From NCBI RefSeq assembly GCF_016464425.1, contig NZ_JADDKQ010000020.1:104470-168469 (forward strand): a stretch of 64,000 nt of DNA, in the 5' to 3' direction. This DNA comes from Actinotalea solisilvae. Lineage in GTDB: Bacteria; Actinomycetota; Actinomycetes; Actinomycetales; Cellulomonadaceae. Below, piece after piece: positions 44,655 to 54,006 of the stretch (the stretch's first letter is position 1; each line of letters starts with the position of its first letter). The position numbers and the translations under genes were made by a program. The notes under the pieces are model-generated. The model was not told where the DNA came from, did not search any database, and saw only the letters and a program-made list of their open reading frames with translations.

Positions 44655-46139
44655 TCAGGCGTCCAGGTACCGGACGAGGTCCGCGGCCGCGCCGGTGTAC
44701 GACGCGGGCGTCATCGCCGCGAGGCGCTGCGCGACGTCGTCGGGCAGGCCGAGGCCCAGCACGAACGCGCGGAGGTCCTCGCCCGTGATGCGGCGGCCGC
44801 GCGTGAGCTCCTTGAGCCGCTCGTAGGGCTCCTCCATGCCGGGCACGCCCGCGACGCCCGCGGCCCGCATCGCCGACTGGACCGCCTCGCCGAGCACCTC
44901 CCAGTTCGCGTCGAGGTCGCGCTCCATCGCCGCGGGGTCCGCGTCGAGGCCCGCGAGGCCCTTGCGGACGTTGTCGATCGCGAGCAGCGAGTGGCCGAAC
45001 GCGGGTCCGATGTTGCGCTGCGTCGTGGAGTCCGTGAGGTCGCGCTGGAGGCGCGAGGTGACGAGCGTCGAGCCCAGGCTGTCGAGCAGCGCGCAGGAGA
45101 GCTCGAGGTTCGCCTCGGCGTTCTCGAACCGGATCGGGTTGACCTTGTGCGGCATGGTCGACGAGCCGACGGTCCCCTGGCCGCGCACCTGGGCGAAGTA
45201 CCCGAGCGAGATGTACGTCCACACGTCGGTCGCGAGGTTGTGCAGCACGCGGTTGAAGCGCGCGACGTCGGCGTAGAGCTCCGCCTGCCAGTCGTGCGAC
45301 TCGATCTGCGTCGTCAGCGGGTTCCACGTGAGCCCGAGGTGCTCGACGAACGACCGGGAGATCCCGGGCCAGTCGGCGCCCGGCACGGCCGCGAGGTGCG
45401 CGCCGTACGTCCCCGTCGCACCGTTGAGCTTGCCCAGGTACTCGGCGCGCGCCACGCGACGCAGCTGGCGGCGCAGGCGGTGCGCGAGCACGGCGAGCTC
45501 CTTGCCGAGCGTCGTCGGCGTCGCGGGCTGCCCGTGCGTGCGGGCGAGCATCGGGACGGCGGCGTGCTCGCGGGCCATCGCGGCGAGGTCGTCGACGAGC
45601 GCCGTCGCCGCCGGCAGCCAGACGTCGCGCACCGCGCCCTGGACCATGAGCGCGTAGGCCAGGTTGTTGACGTCCTCGCTCGTGCAGCCGAAGTGCACGA
45701 GCTCGGTCACCTGCGGCAGCACGGTGTCGCCGCCGAGCAGCGCCGGCGCCGCGGCGAGCCGCTCCTTGAGCAGGTACTCGACGGCCTTGACGTCGTGCAC
45801 CGTGATCCGCTCGGTGGCGGAGAGCTCGGCGACCGTGTGCGCGTCGAAGTCGAGGACGACGTCGCGCAGGTACGCCACCTCCTCGCCCGAGAGCGTCGGG
45901 GCGCCCGGGAGCACCCGGTGGGCCGCGAGGTGCACGAGCCACTCGACCTCGACGTGCACGCGCTCGCGGTTGAGCGCGGCCTCGGAGAGGTGGTCGACGA
46001 GCGGCGCGACCGCGGCGCGGTACCGGCCGTCGAGCGGCCCGAGCGCGATCGGCGGCGTCTGCTCGGCGAGGCTGCGGCGTCGCCGCGCGGGCGTGTACGG
46101 GGTCACGGACTCGGTCGCGTCGGTCTGCTCCTCGGGCAT
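44655..46139 (-). CDS. purB: Adenylosuccinate lyase
   Basis: A 494-residue fumarase-superfamily enzyme acting twice in purine synthesis (SAICAR to AICAR and adenylosuccinate to AMP). It has IALGPLDGRYRAAVAPL at the N-terminus, TELVHFGCTSEDVNNLAYAL, LARTHGQPATPTTLGKELAV and the signature SSTMPHKVNPIRFENAEANL. Length and start ATG at 46139 suit the PurB subgroup of about 460-480 residues, with a 25-residue N-terminal extension. Confidence 0.96.
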   Translation of the reverse strand: MPEEQTDATESVTPYTPARRRRSLAEQTPPIALGPLDGRYRAAVAPLVDHLSEAALNRERVHVEVEWLVHLAAHRVLPGAPTLSGEEVAYLRDVVLDFDAHTVAELSATERITVHDVKAVEYLLKERLAAAPALLGGDTVLPQVTELVHFGCTSEDVNNLAYALMVQGAVRDVWLPAATALVDDLAAMAREHAAVPMLARTHGQPATPTTLGKELAVLAHRLRRQLRRVARAEYLGKLNGATGTYGAHLAAVPGADWPGISRSFVEHLGLTWNPLTTQIESHDWQAELYADVARFNRVLHNLATDVWTYISLGYFAQVRGQGTVGSSTMPHKVNPIRFENAEANLELSCALLDSLGSTLVTSRLQRDLTDSTTQRNIGPAFGHSLLAIDNVRKGLAGLDADPAAMERDLDANWEVLGEAVQSAMRAAGVAGVPGMEEPYERLKELTRGRRITGEDLRAFVLGLGLPDDVAQRLAAMTPASYTGAAADLVRYLDA

Positions 46140-46256
46140 GCGGCGATCCTCCCAGAACGACGGGACGGCGCGACGCCGTGTCCGCAGCCACCGCGTGCGC
46201 CGACGGGCCGCGGCGCGGTTCGCCCGCGCGGGGCGTGCGTCGCCGATGATGGGGCG

Positions 46257-47072
46257 GTGGACCCGAGGGCGAGGACCGAGCCGGCGGACGCCGTCGCCGG
46301 CCCTGCCGCGCCCGGGGTCGGTCCTGGCGCGGCCGGACCGTTCGGCCGCGCGGCGCTCGCGGTCGTCCTCGTGCTCGTCGCGGTCGCGGCGACGGCGCTC
46401 ACGGGCCCGTGGGACCCGCCGCTGAGCGGCGACCCTGTGCCCGTCGAGCAGCCGACCGAGGTCCCCACCCCGCAGGCGACGGCCCCGTCCGAGGACGGCC
46501 TGACCGAGGCGCTCGAGCAGATGGACGTCACGCCGTGGGACCTGCGGTGGCTCGGCGCGACCCTGGCGGTGCTCACGGTGGTCGGCGCGCTCTACGTCCT
46601 GGTGCGCCTGTACCGGATGCTGCCACGGCGCCGCCCGGAGGACCCGCCCGACGACGCCGGCATCGAGCCCGGCAGCGCCGTCGGGCTCGCGGACGGCCTG
46701 CCCGACCTGCCCGCCCTGCGCGACGGCGTCCGCGACGCGGGCGACGAGCTGCGCGCGCACGTGTGCCCCGCCGACGCCGTCATCGCGGCGTGGGTCGCGC
46801 TCGAGGCGGCGGCCGACGCGTCCGGGCTGCACCGCGACCCCGCGGCGACGCCCACCGAGTTCACGGTCGAGGTCATGGACCGCACCCCGGCCGACCCGGC
46901 CGCGATCCGCACGCTGCTGGCGCTCTACCTGCGCGCGCGCTTCAGCACGGACCCCGTCGGCCCGGACGACGTCGCCTCGGCGACCGCCGCCGTGCGCACC
47001 CTCGCGCGCGGCCTCGCGGCCGGCGGGCGACCGCCCGACGCGCCCGGCGCCGACGGCGGCGGCGCGCCGTGA
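46257..47072 (+). CDS. DUF4129 membrane protein
   Basis: A 271-residue protein with two transmembrane segments (about residues 32-50 and 100-120) and a C-terminal cytoplasmic DUF4129 domain (VIAAWVALEAAADASGLHRD; TPTEFTVEVMDRTPADPAAI; LLALYLRARFST). Such proteins co-occur with MoxR ATPases and DUF58 proteins, as here. GTG at 46257 lies 6 nt after GATGAT (46245-46250), suggesting a leaderless transcript that starts the five-gene operon. Role unknown; some link it to cell-envelope functions. Confidence 0.85.
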   Translation: MDPRARTEPADAVAGPAAPGVGPGAAGPFGRAALAVVLVLVAVAATALTGPWDPPLSGDPVPVEQPTEVPTPQATAPSEDGLTEALEQMDVTPWDLRWLGATLAVLTVVGALYVLVRLYRMLPRRRPEDPPDDAGIEPGSAVGLADGLPDLPALRDGVRDAGDELRAHVCPADAVIAAWVALEAAADASGLHRDPAATPTEFTVEVMDRTPADPAAIRTLLALYLRARFSTDPVGPDDVASATAAVRTLARGLAAGGRPPDAPGADGGGAP

Positions 47073-47589
47073 TCCCCCCGCGCTGGACGTGGCCCGCCCT
47101 CGCCGCGGTCGCGGCCGGGCTGCTCGTCCGGCTGCTCGGCCTGCGCCTCGTCGACGCGCTGCTCGTCGCGCTCGTGACGCTCGTCGTCGCGCTCGTCTGG
47201 GCCGCCCTGCCCGCGGGCGAGGAGGACCCCTGGCCGCCGGACCGCCGCGACGACGCCGCGGGCGCCCGGAGCGAGATCGCCGTCCTCACCTGGGCGTTCA
47301 TCGGTCGCGACGGCCGCGTGACGGAGGCGGCCGTCCGCCGGCTCCGCGAGCTCGCGGCGCAGCGGCTCGCGCGCCTCGGGCTGCCCGTGGCGGCCGGGCT
47401 CGGGCCCCGCCCCGCGAGCGCCGCACCCGACCCGGAGCGCGACCGCGCGCGGGCCGTCCTGGGCGAGCGCGCCTGGGCCGCGCTCACGGCGCCCGGCGGC
47501 CACATGCCCTCGCTCGCCGACGTCGCGCACTGCGTCGACGTCATCGAGCGGCTCGACCCGTCCCGACCCCTGACCGGAGGACCCCGCTC

Positions 47590-47593
<4 letters not shown>
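47069..47593 (+). CDS. Small membrane protein of the MoxR operon
   Basis: A 174-residue protein with two hydrophobic helices near the N-terminus (WPALAAVAAGLLVRLLGL; ALLVALVTLVVALVWAALP), then a soluble helical region (EIAVLTWAFIGRDGRVTEAA; MPSLADVAHCVDVIERLD). GTG at 47069 overlaps the DUF4129 stop, and the MoxR start overlaps its own stop. A protein at this place is normal in actinobacterial DUF4129-MoxR-DUF58 clusters; function unknown. Confidence 0.82.
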
Positions 47594-48621
<1,028 letters not shown>

Positions 48622-48634
48622 GGCGCACCCGGCC

Positions 48635-49981
48635 GTGACCCCGGCCCGCCCCACCGCCGCCTCGGGCGGCCCGGACGCCGCGGCGCGCGACGCCGGCCTC
48701 GCGTGGGCGCCGACCGCGGCCCTCGTCGGCGGGGTCGGCGTGGGACTCGTCGCGCTCGTCCTCGGCGTGCTGGGCGGGCGCCCGGACGCGGCGCTGCTCG
48801 GCGCCCCCGCCGTCGTCGGCGCGCTGTGGGCGCTGTGGGGGCGGCCGCGCGGCGAGGTGTGGGCGGACGTCACGCCCGCCGACGCCGGCCGCGGCACCGC
48901 GCTCGTCGCGCGCGTGCGGCTCGCGGCGCCGGTCGGCACCGAGGCCGTGCGGGTGCGCGTGAGCCGGCCGGGCCACGGCGGCACCGAGGCGCTCGTGCAC
49001 GTCCCCCTGGTCCGCACGCTCGAGGTCGCGGCCGCGTCGGTCCGCACCGGGCCGCAGGACCTGTTCCGCGTCGAGCAGCAGGGCGTGGGTCCCGGCGCGC
49101 TGGTGGTCGGACCGGTCGCCGCCGAGGAGCCGTCGCGCGTGCTCGTGCTGCCGACCGCGCGCGCCGTGCCCGCCCTCCCGCTGCCCGCGCGCCTGCGCGG
49201 GCTCAGCGGCCAGCACGAGTCGCGGCGCGCGGGCGACGGCGGCGGCCTGCGCGACATCCACCCGTTCCAGCCCGGGGACACGCTGCGGCGCATCGACTGG
49301 CGCGCGACCGCGCGCCGCTCGCCCGGGCTCGAGCAGCTCTACGTGCGCCGCACGCTCGCGCTCGCCGAGGCGGTCGTGACGCTCGTGGTCGACTCGCGCG
49401 ACGACGTCGGACCCGACCCGTCCACGTGGAGCGGGATGCGCGCGATCCGCCCCGACGACGCCACGTCGCTCGACCTCGCACGCCAGGCCGCCGCGACCGT
49501 CGCGCAGGGCTACCTCGCGGGCGGCGACCGGGTCGGCGTCGAGGACCTCGGCGTGCGGCGCCGCGCGCTGCGGCCCGGCGCGGGCCGGCGCCAGCTCGAC
49601 CGCGTCGTCCACCAGCTCGCGCTGCTGCGGCCCGAGGGGGACCCGCCGCGGCGCGTCCGGCCGCCGCACCTCACCGCGGGCAGCCTCGTCTACCTCTTCA
49701 GCACGTTCCTCGACCCCGAGTCCGCGGAGCTCGCACGGACGTGGCGCCGCGCGGGACACCGCGTCGTCGCGGTCGACGTCCTGCCGCGCCTGCGCGTGCG
49801 GGGCCTCGACGCGCGCGAGCGTCTGGCCCTGCGCATCGTCCGGATCGAGCGCTCGGACCGCCTCGACGACGTCGTCGCGGCGGGTGCAGAGCTGGTCCGC
49901 TGGGCCGACGACGACGCCTCGGCGCGGCTCCAGGCGCTCGCGCGCCTCTCGCACCGGCGGCCCGGGCGGGGGGTCGGCTGA
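48635..49981 (+). CDS. DUF58 domain protein
   Basis: A 448-residue protein with two N-terminal hydrophobic helices (about residues 25-70), an Ig-like middle part, and the DUF58 motif around residues 200-230: RRAGDGGGLRDIHPFQPGD followed by TLRRIDWRATARR. The C-terminal half resembles a von Willebrand A fold (VTLVVDSRDDVG). Partner of MoxR in this conserved pair. GTG at 48635; its stop overlaps the next ATG. Confidence 0.92.
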   Translation: MTPARPTAASGGPDAAARDAGLAWAPTAALVGGVGVGLVALVLGVLGGRPDAALLGAPAVVGALWALWGRPRGEVWADVTPADAGRGTALVARVRLAAPVGTEAVRVRVSRPGHGGTEALVHVPLVRTLEVAAASVRTGPQDLFRVEQQGVGPGALVVGPVAAEEPSRVLVLPTARAVPALPLPARLRGLSGQHESRRAGDGGGLRDIHPFQPGDTLRRIDWRATARRSPGLEQLYVRRTLALAEAVVTLVVDSRDDVGPDPSTWSGMRAIRPDDATSLDLARQAAATVAQGYLAGGDRVGVEDLGVRRRALRPGAGRRQLDRVVHQLALLRPEGDPPRRVRPPHLTAGSLVYLFSTFLDPESAELARTWRRAGHRVVAVDVLPRLRVRGLDARERLALRIVRIERSDRLDDVVAAGAELVRWADDDASARLQALARLSHRRPGRGVG

Positions 49982-50622
49982 TGGCGGGCGAGGGCGCCGG
50001 GGACCGGGTGCGCGAGGCGCTGGGGCTGCCCGTGCGCCACGGCGTCCCGTCGCCCCCGCGGGTCGAGCTGCGGCTGGCCGGCGCGGTGCCCGGCTCGGTC
50101 GTGCGGATCGCGGCGGCACTCGCGGTGGTCGCCGTCGTCGGGCTCAGCGGCCCGCCGCCGCAGCTCGGAGTGGTGCTCGCGGCGGCCGCCGCGCTCGTCC
50201 TGCGGTGGCCGACCTGGCCCGTCGCGCCGGCGGTCCTGCTCGTCACCCTGTTCGTCGTCCTCGCCGGCCCGGACCTCCTCGCGGTGGACGCGTCGGGCGA
50301 CGCCTCGGGCCTCGTGCGGGCGTCGGCACTCGTGCTGGCCGTCCACCTCATGCTCCGGCTGGGCGCGCTCGCGGGCCGCATCGCGTGGCGCGGGCGGGTG
50401 GACCGCGCCGTGCTCGGCACCGTCGGGCGGTCGGTCCTCGGCGTCCAGGTCGTCGTGCAGGGCGCGCTGCTCGCCGTCGTGTGGCTGCGCTCGGGCTTCG
50501 GCACGACGCCGGGCGTGCAGGAGGCGCTGCGCCTCGTCGCGGTGCTCGCCGTCGCCGCCGTCGCGGTCCTCGTCGTGCCGCGGGCGTGGCTCGCGCGCTC
50601 CTGGCGGCCGCGCGACCGCTGA
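49981..50622 (+). CDS. Membrane protein closing the MoxR operon
   Basis: A 213-residue protein with five to six hydrophobic helices from about residue 40 on (SVVRIAAALAVVAVVGLSG; VAPAVLLVTLFVVLAGPDLL; VLGVQVVVQGALLAVVWL). The first 35 residues are cytoplasmic and Arg-rich. ATG at 49981 overlaps the DUF58 stop, so it is translationally coupled and likely a membrane partner of that complex. No family motif recognised. Confidence 0.8.
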   Translation: MAGEGAGDRVREALGLPVRHGVPSPPRVELRLAGAVPGSVVRIAAALAVVAVVGLSGPPPQLGVVLAAAAALVLRWPTWPVAPAVLLVTLFVVLAGPDLLAVDASGDASGLVRASALVLAVHLMLRLGALAGRIAWRGRVDRAVLGTVGRSVLGVQVVVQGALLAVVWLRSGFGTTPGVQEALRLVAVLAVAAVAVLVVPRAWLARSWRPRDR

Positions 50623-50650
50623 CCGCGCGGTGCCGACGCGCCGCGGAGCG

Positions 50651-51616
50651 CTAGTGGCTCTCGACGACGTCCGACGCGGGCACGACGCTCGGCCGGGCGC
50701 GCGCCGTCTCCGCGAGCGCGACACCGCCGAGCACGACGGCGCCGCCGAGCAGCTGCACCGGCGTCATCGCCTCGGAGAGCACGAGCCACGCGGCGGCCGA
50801 CGCCGCGACCGGCTCGAGCATGCCGATGATGCCCGTGCGCGCGGCACCCAGCCGGACCACGCCCGCGAGGATGAGCACGTAGGGCACGACCGTGCCGAGC
50901 ACGACGATGTACGCGAGCAGCACCCACAGCGGCAGGCGCGAGCCCTCGAGCGCTCCCGGCAGGTCGACGTCGTCGGCGAGGACGCCCGCGTCGAACGTCC
51001 ACAGCGGCTGGAGGACGACCCAGAACACGGCCGCGAACACCATCGACCACGCCTGCGTCGAGAGCGGGTCCCGGCGGCGCACGAGGCGGTCGGCGAGCAG
51101 GTAGTAGACCGCGAGCGACACGGCCGCCGCGCCCGCGGCGACGAGGCCGAGGACGTCGAGCCGCACGCCGTCGCCCACCTGCGCGACGAGCGTGAGCCCG
51201 GCCAGACACGCCGCGAGCGCCCACCAGACCCGGGCCCGCACGTCCTCGCCCAGCACGAAGCGCGCCCACAGGGCCACGAGCAGCGGCGCCGTGTACTCGA
51301 TGAGCAGCGCCAGGCCGACGGGCAGCCGCGAGATCGCGACGAAGTACAGCCACTGGACCATCGCCATGCCCACGATGCCGAGCACCGCGATCCCGGCGAG
51401 CTCGCGTCCGCGCGGCAGTCGGGCGCGCGGCGTCATGACGAGGACCGCCGCGACGAGGACCACGGCGGAGCCCAGCGAGCGCAGCTCGACGAGCCGCGTC
51501 GTGCTCAGGCCGGCCTGCATCGCGAGCTTCGACACGGTCCCGTTGACCGCGAACAGCACCGAGGCGGTGGCCACGAGGGCGACGCCGACGGCGGTGCGGC
51601 GGGCGGAGGAGGTCAC
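50651..51616 (-). CDS. EamA/DMT-family transporter
   Basis: A 321-residue protein with ten hydrophobic helices arranged as two EamA repeats (LFAVNGTVSKLAMQAGLSTT; GLALLIEYTAPLLVALWARF; LGTVVPYVLILAGVVRLGA; MLEPVAASAAAWLVLSE). Such proteins export amino acids or other metabolites; substrate unknown. GTG at 51616 lies 7 nt after TAGGCT (51624-51629, minus strand), pointing to a leaderless transcript. Confidence 0.9.
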   Translation of the reverse strand: MTSSARRTAVGVALVATASVLFAVNGTVSKLAMQAGLSTTRLVELRSLGSAVVLVAAVLVMTPRARLPRGRELAGIAVLGIVGMAMVQWLYFVAISRLPVGLALLIEYTAPLLVALWARFVLGEDVRARVWWALAACLAGLTLVAQVGDGVRLDVLGLVAAGAAAVSLAVYYLLADRLVRRRDPLSTQAWSMVFAAVFWVVLQPLWTFDAGVLADDVDLPGALEGSRLPLWVLLAYIVVLGTVVPYVLILAGVVRLGAARTGIIGMLEPVAASAAAWLVLSEAMTPVQLLGGAVVLGGVALAETARARPSVVPASDVVESH

Positions 51617-51662
51617 CCGCGCGAGCCTAGGGCGCCGCGGCGACACGTCCGTCCAGTGCGCG

Positions 51663-51727
51663 GTGCGTGCAGTCCGCTCGTCGCGTGCAGTCCGCTCGGT
51701 GCGCGCAGTCCGCTCGGTGCGCTCAGT
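51663..51727. repeat. 18-bp tandem repeat, three copies plus a partial
   Basis: GCGYGCAGTCCGCTCG recurs at 51665, 51683 and 51701 with an exact 18-nt period, and a decayed fourth copy begins at 51719 and enters the last codons of the chemoreceptor gene. Confidence 0.75.
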
Positions 51728-53339
51728 GCGCGAACACCGACGCGCGGTCCATGAGGTCGCTCGACATCCGGGCGAGCTCCTCGGTCGCGCCGCGCATCTG
51801 CGTGAGCACGTCCGTCGAGGACTCCGACGCCGTCGCGACGGCCACGACGTTGCGCGCGATCTCCGCGGCGCCGGTGGCGGCCTCGGTGACGCTCCGGCTC
51901 ATCTCGGTCGTGGTCGACGTCTGCTCCTCGACCGCGCTCGCGATGGTCAGCTGGTAGGCGTTGATCCGGCCGACGATCTCGCTGATCCGGCCGATCGCCG
52001 TCACGGCGCCCGCGGTGTCGGACTGGATCGTCTGGACGCGGCGCGAGATGTCGTCCGTCGCGCGCGCCGTCTCCTGCGCGAGCTCCTTGACCTCGCCCGC
52101 GACCACCGCGAAGCCCTTGCCCGCCTCGCCGGCGCGCGCCGCCTCGATCGTCGCGTTGAGCGCCAGGAGGTTCGTCTGCTCCGCGATCGCGGTGATCGCC
52201 TTGACGACGTCGCCGATCTCCTGGCTCGAGACGCCGAGCTGCGCGACGGTCGCCGTCGTCTGCTCCGCGACGTCCGTCGCCTCGGACGCGACGCGGACGG
52301 CCAGGGTCGCGTTCTCCGCGATCTCGCGGATCGAGGCGCCCATCTGCTCGGCGCCCGCGGCGACGGTCTGCACGTTGCGCGACACCTGCTCCGCCGCGGC
52401 GGCGACGACGCCGGCCTGCGTGCTCGTCTCGGCCGCCCCGGACGCGACCTGCGCGTTCGACGCGCTCAGCTCCTCGGCCGCCGACGCGACGGTCGTGGCG
52501 GAGTCGGCGACCGCGGAGACGAGGGTCCGCATCGACGTCACGGCCGCGTCCAGCGCGCGACCGGCGGACGCGGCCTCGTCGGCGCCGGTGAGGCCGGTGG
52601 TCCGCGAGAGGTCGTGCCGGGAGACGGCGTCGGCGACGTCCTGGATGCGGCGCAGCGGCCGGACCACCGAGCGGGTCGCGACGAGCGAGCACGCGGTCGC
52701 GAGCAGCAGGGCCAGGACGCCCGCGGCGACGAGCGCGACGCGCGCCCGGCCCTGGGCGGCGTCCTGCTCGTCGCGCAGGGCGGACACGCGCTCCTGGGCG
52801 GACGCCTGGACGCTGTCCGCGATGCCGAGGACCGCCGAGTAGGCCGCCCCGGCGTCGCCGCCGTTGATGGACTCGATGGCCTGGCGCGACGCCGACTCCT
52901 CGCCGGTCTCGAGCCACTCGACGACCTGGGCGTCCCAGGTGAAGAAGTCGTCCCACGCCGGGCGCAGGCCCTCCCACGCGGCGCGCTCGTCGTCGTCCAT
53001 CGCGCCGGTGTCGACGTCGTCGAGCCACGCGTAGACGGCGTCGCGCGCCTCGAGCATGCCGGACCGGTTGTAGGCGTCGGCGGCGAGCCCGACCTCGGGG
53101 CCGTAGACCTGCACGTCCGCGAACACGAGGCCCTGCCAGCCGGTGAGGTCGGCGATCTGGAACCGGGCCGTCTCGGCGTGCTGGAGCACGGCGGCGGCCT
53201 CCTCGACGTCCGAGGCCAGGCGCTTCTGCTCGGCGACGGCCAGGAGGCCGGTGGCGGACGAGGCCACGACGAGCGCGGCGACGGCGCCGAACGCGAGCCC
53301 GAGGCGGGCGCCGACGGTGCGGGTCTTCAGGGCGGTCAC
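51723..53339 (-). CDS. Methyl-accepting chemotaxis protein
   Basis: A 538-residue receptor. A first membrane helix (about residues 10-33) is followed by an extracytoplasmic four-helix sensor (about 35-205), a second membrane helix (about 207-230), a HAMP segment (VRPLRRIQDVADAVSRHDL) and a coiled-coil signalling domain. Its hairpin tip reads IAEQTNLLALNATIEAARAG then EAGKGFAVVAGEVKELA, which is fully conserved. It would control CheA kinase; no che genes are in the window. GTG at 53339 has GGAGGA just upstream. Ligand unknown. Confidence 0.93.
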   Translation of the reverse strand: MTALKTRTVGARLGLAFGAVAALVVASSATGLLAVAEQKRLASDVEEAAAVLQHAETARFQIADLTGWQGLVFADVQVYGPEVGLAADAYNRSGMLEARDAVYAWLDDVDTGAMDDDERAAWEGLRPAWDDFFTWDAQVVEWLETGEESASRQAIESINGGDAGAAYSAVLGIADSVQASAQERVSALRDEQDAAQGRARVALVAAGVLALLLATACSLVATRSVVRPLRRIQDVADAVSRHDLSRTTGLTGADEAASAGRALDAAVTSMRTLVSAVADSATTVASAAEELSASNAQVASGAAETSTQAGVVAAAAEQVSRNVQTVAAGAEQMGASIREIAENATLAVRVASEATDVAEQTTATVAQLGVSSQEIGDVVKAITAIAEQTNLLALNATIEAARAGEAGKGFAVVAGEVKELAQETARATDDISRRVQTIQSDTAGAVTAIGRISEIVGRINAYQLTIASAVEEQTSTTTEMSRSVTEAATGAAEIARNVVAVATASESSTDVLTQMRGATEELARMSSDLMDRASVFAH

Positions 53340-53613
53340 GGTGTCCTCCGGTGGGCGCGCCCGGGGGGTCGCGGGCTGGAGCGCTCGTCCGGGCCATCGG
53401 CCGCGGCCGCGGCCTTCTGATGCGCGCGCCGGGTGAGATGCGGGGACCGGGCGGCGGGCCGGGGCGCTGGGCGAGCGTGGGTGTGCCGACGACGGCGTCC
53501 GGGGGCGTCGTCCCCAGGTGCGGGCCTGGTCACCGGCGTCCCCAGGCCCGGCGGGCCTCCGCTCCCGGGCGGCGCCGGCGTCCCTAGCGTCCGTCGACGG
53601 GAAGGGGGCAGCG

Positions 53614-54006
53614 ATGGGCTGGGACGTGTGGGCAGCGCCGCCGTCGGCGGGCGTGGTGCTGCGGGCGTCGGGGGCGGCGCAGGAGGCGGTCGCGCTGGCA
53701 CGCGGTCGGTTGGGCGCCGCGGGGCAGGTCGCGTGGGTCTCGAGCGCGGCGGCCGCGTACGGCGCGCTGCTCGACGCCGCCGCCGCGGAGGTCGCGCTCG
53801 TCGCCGCGCGCGTGCCGGTGGCGCGCGACGCGGTCCTGCCGCACGTGCGCGCCGCGGACGCGGCACGCGCCGCCGCGGCGGAGCCTGGCGCCGACCTCCG
53901 CGCCGCCGTGCGCGACCTCGCCCGTCCCGGCGCGGGGACCGGCGCCGTGGCCTGGCCCGTCCCTGCCCCCGTTCTTGGGTCGCCCGGCGCGGGCGCGGCG
54001 CCGTGA
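53614..54006 (+). CDS. WXG100-like small helical protein
   Basis: A 130-residue Ala-rich, all-helical protein. Residues about 10-105 would form a helical hairpin; the turn has VAWVSSAAAAYGALLDAAA, where W-x-S-x stands in place of the WxG motif of ESX proteins. It overlaps the next gene (GTGA), a lipase-like protein with a similar helical N-terminus, so the two probably form a partner pair, perhaps for type VII secretion. ATG at 53614 follows AAGGGGG. The secretion link is inference; no secretion apparatus is in the window. Confidence 0.65.
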   Translation: MGWDVWAAPPSAGVVLRASGAAQEAVALARGRLGAAGQVAWVSSAAAAYGALLDAAAAEVALVAARVPVARDAVLPHVRAADAARAAAAEPGADLRAAVRDLARPGAGTGAVAWPVPAPVLGSPGAGAAP

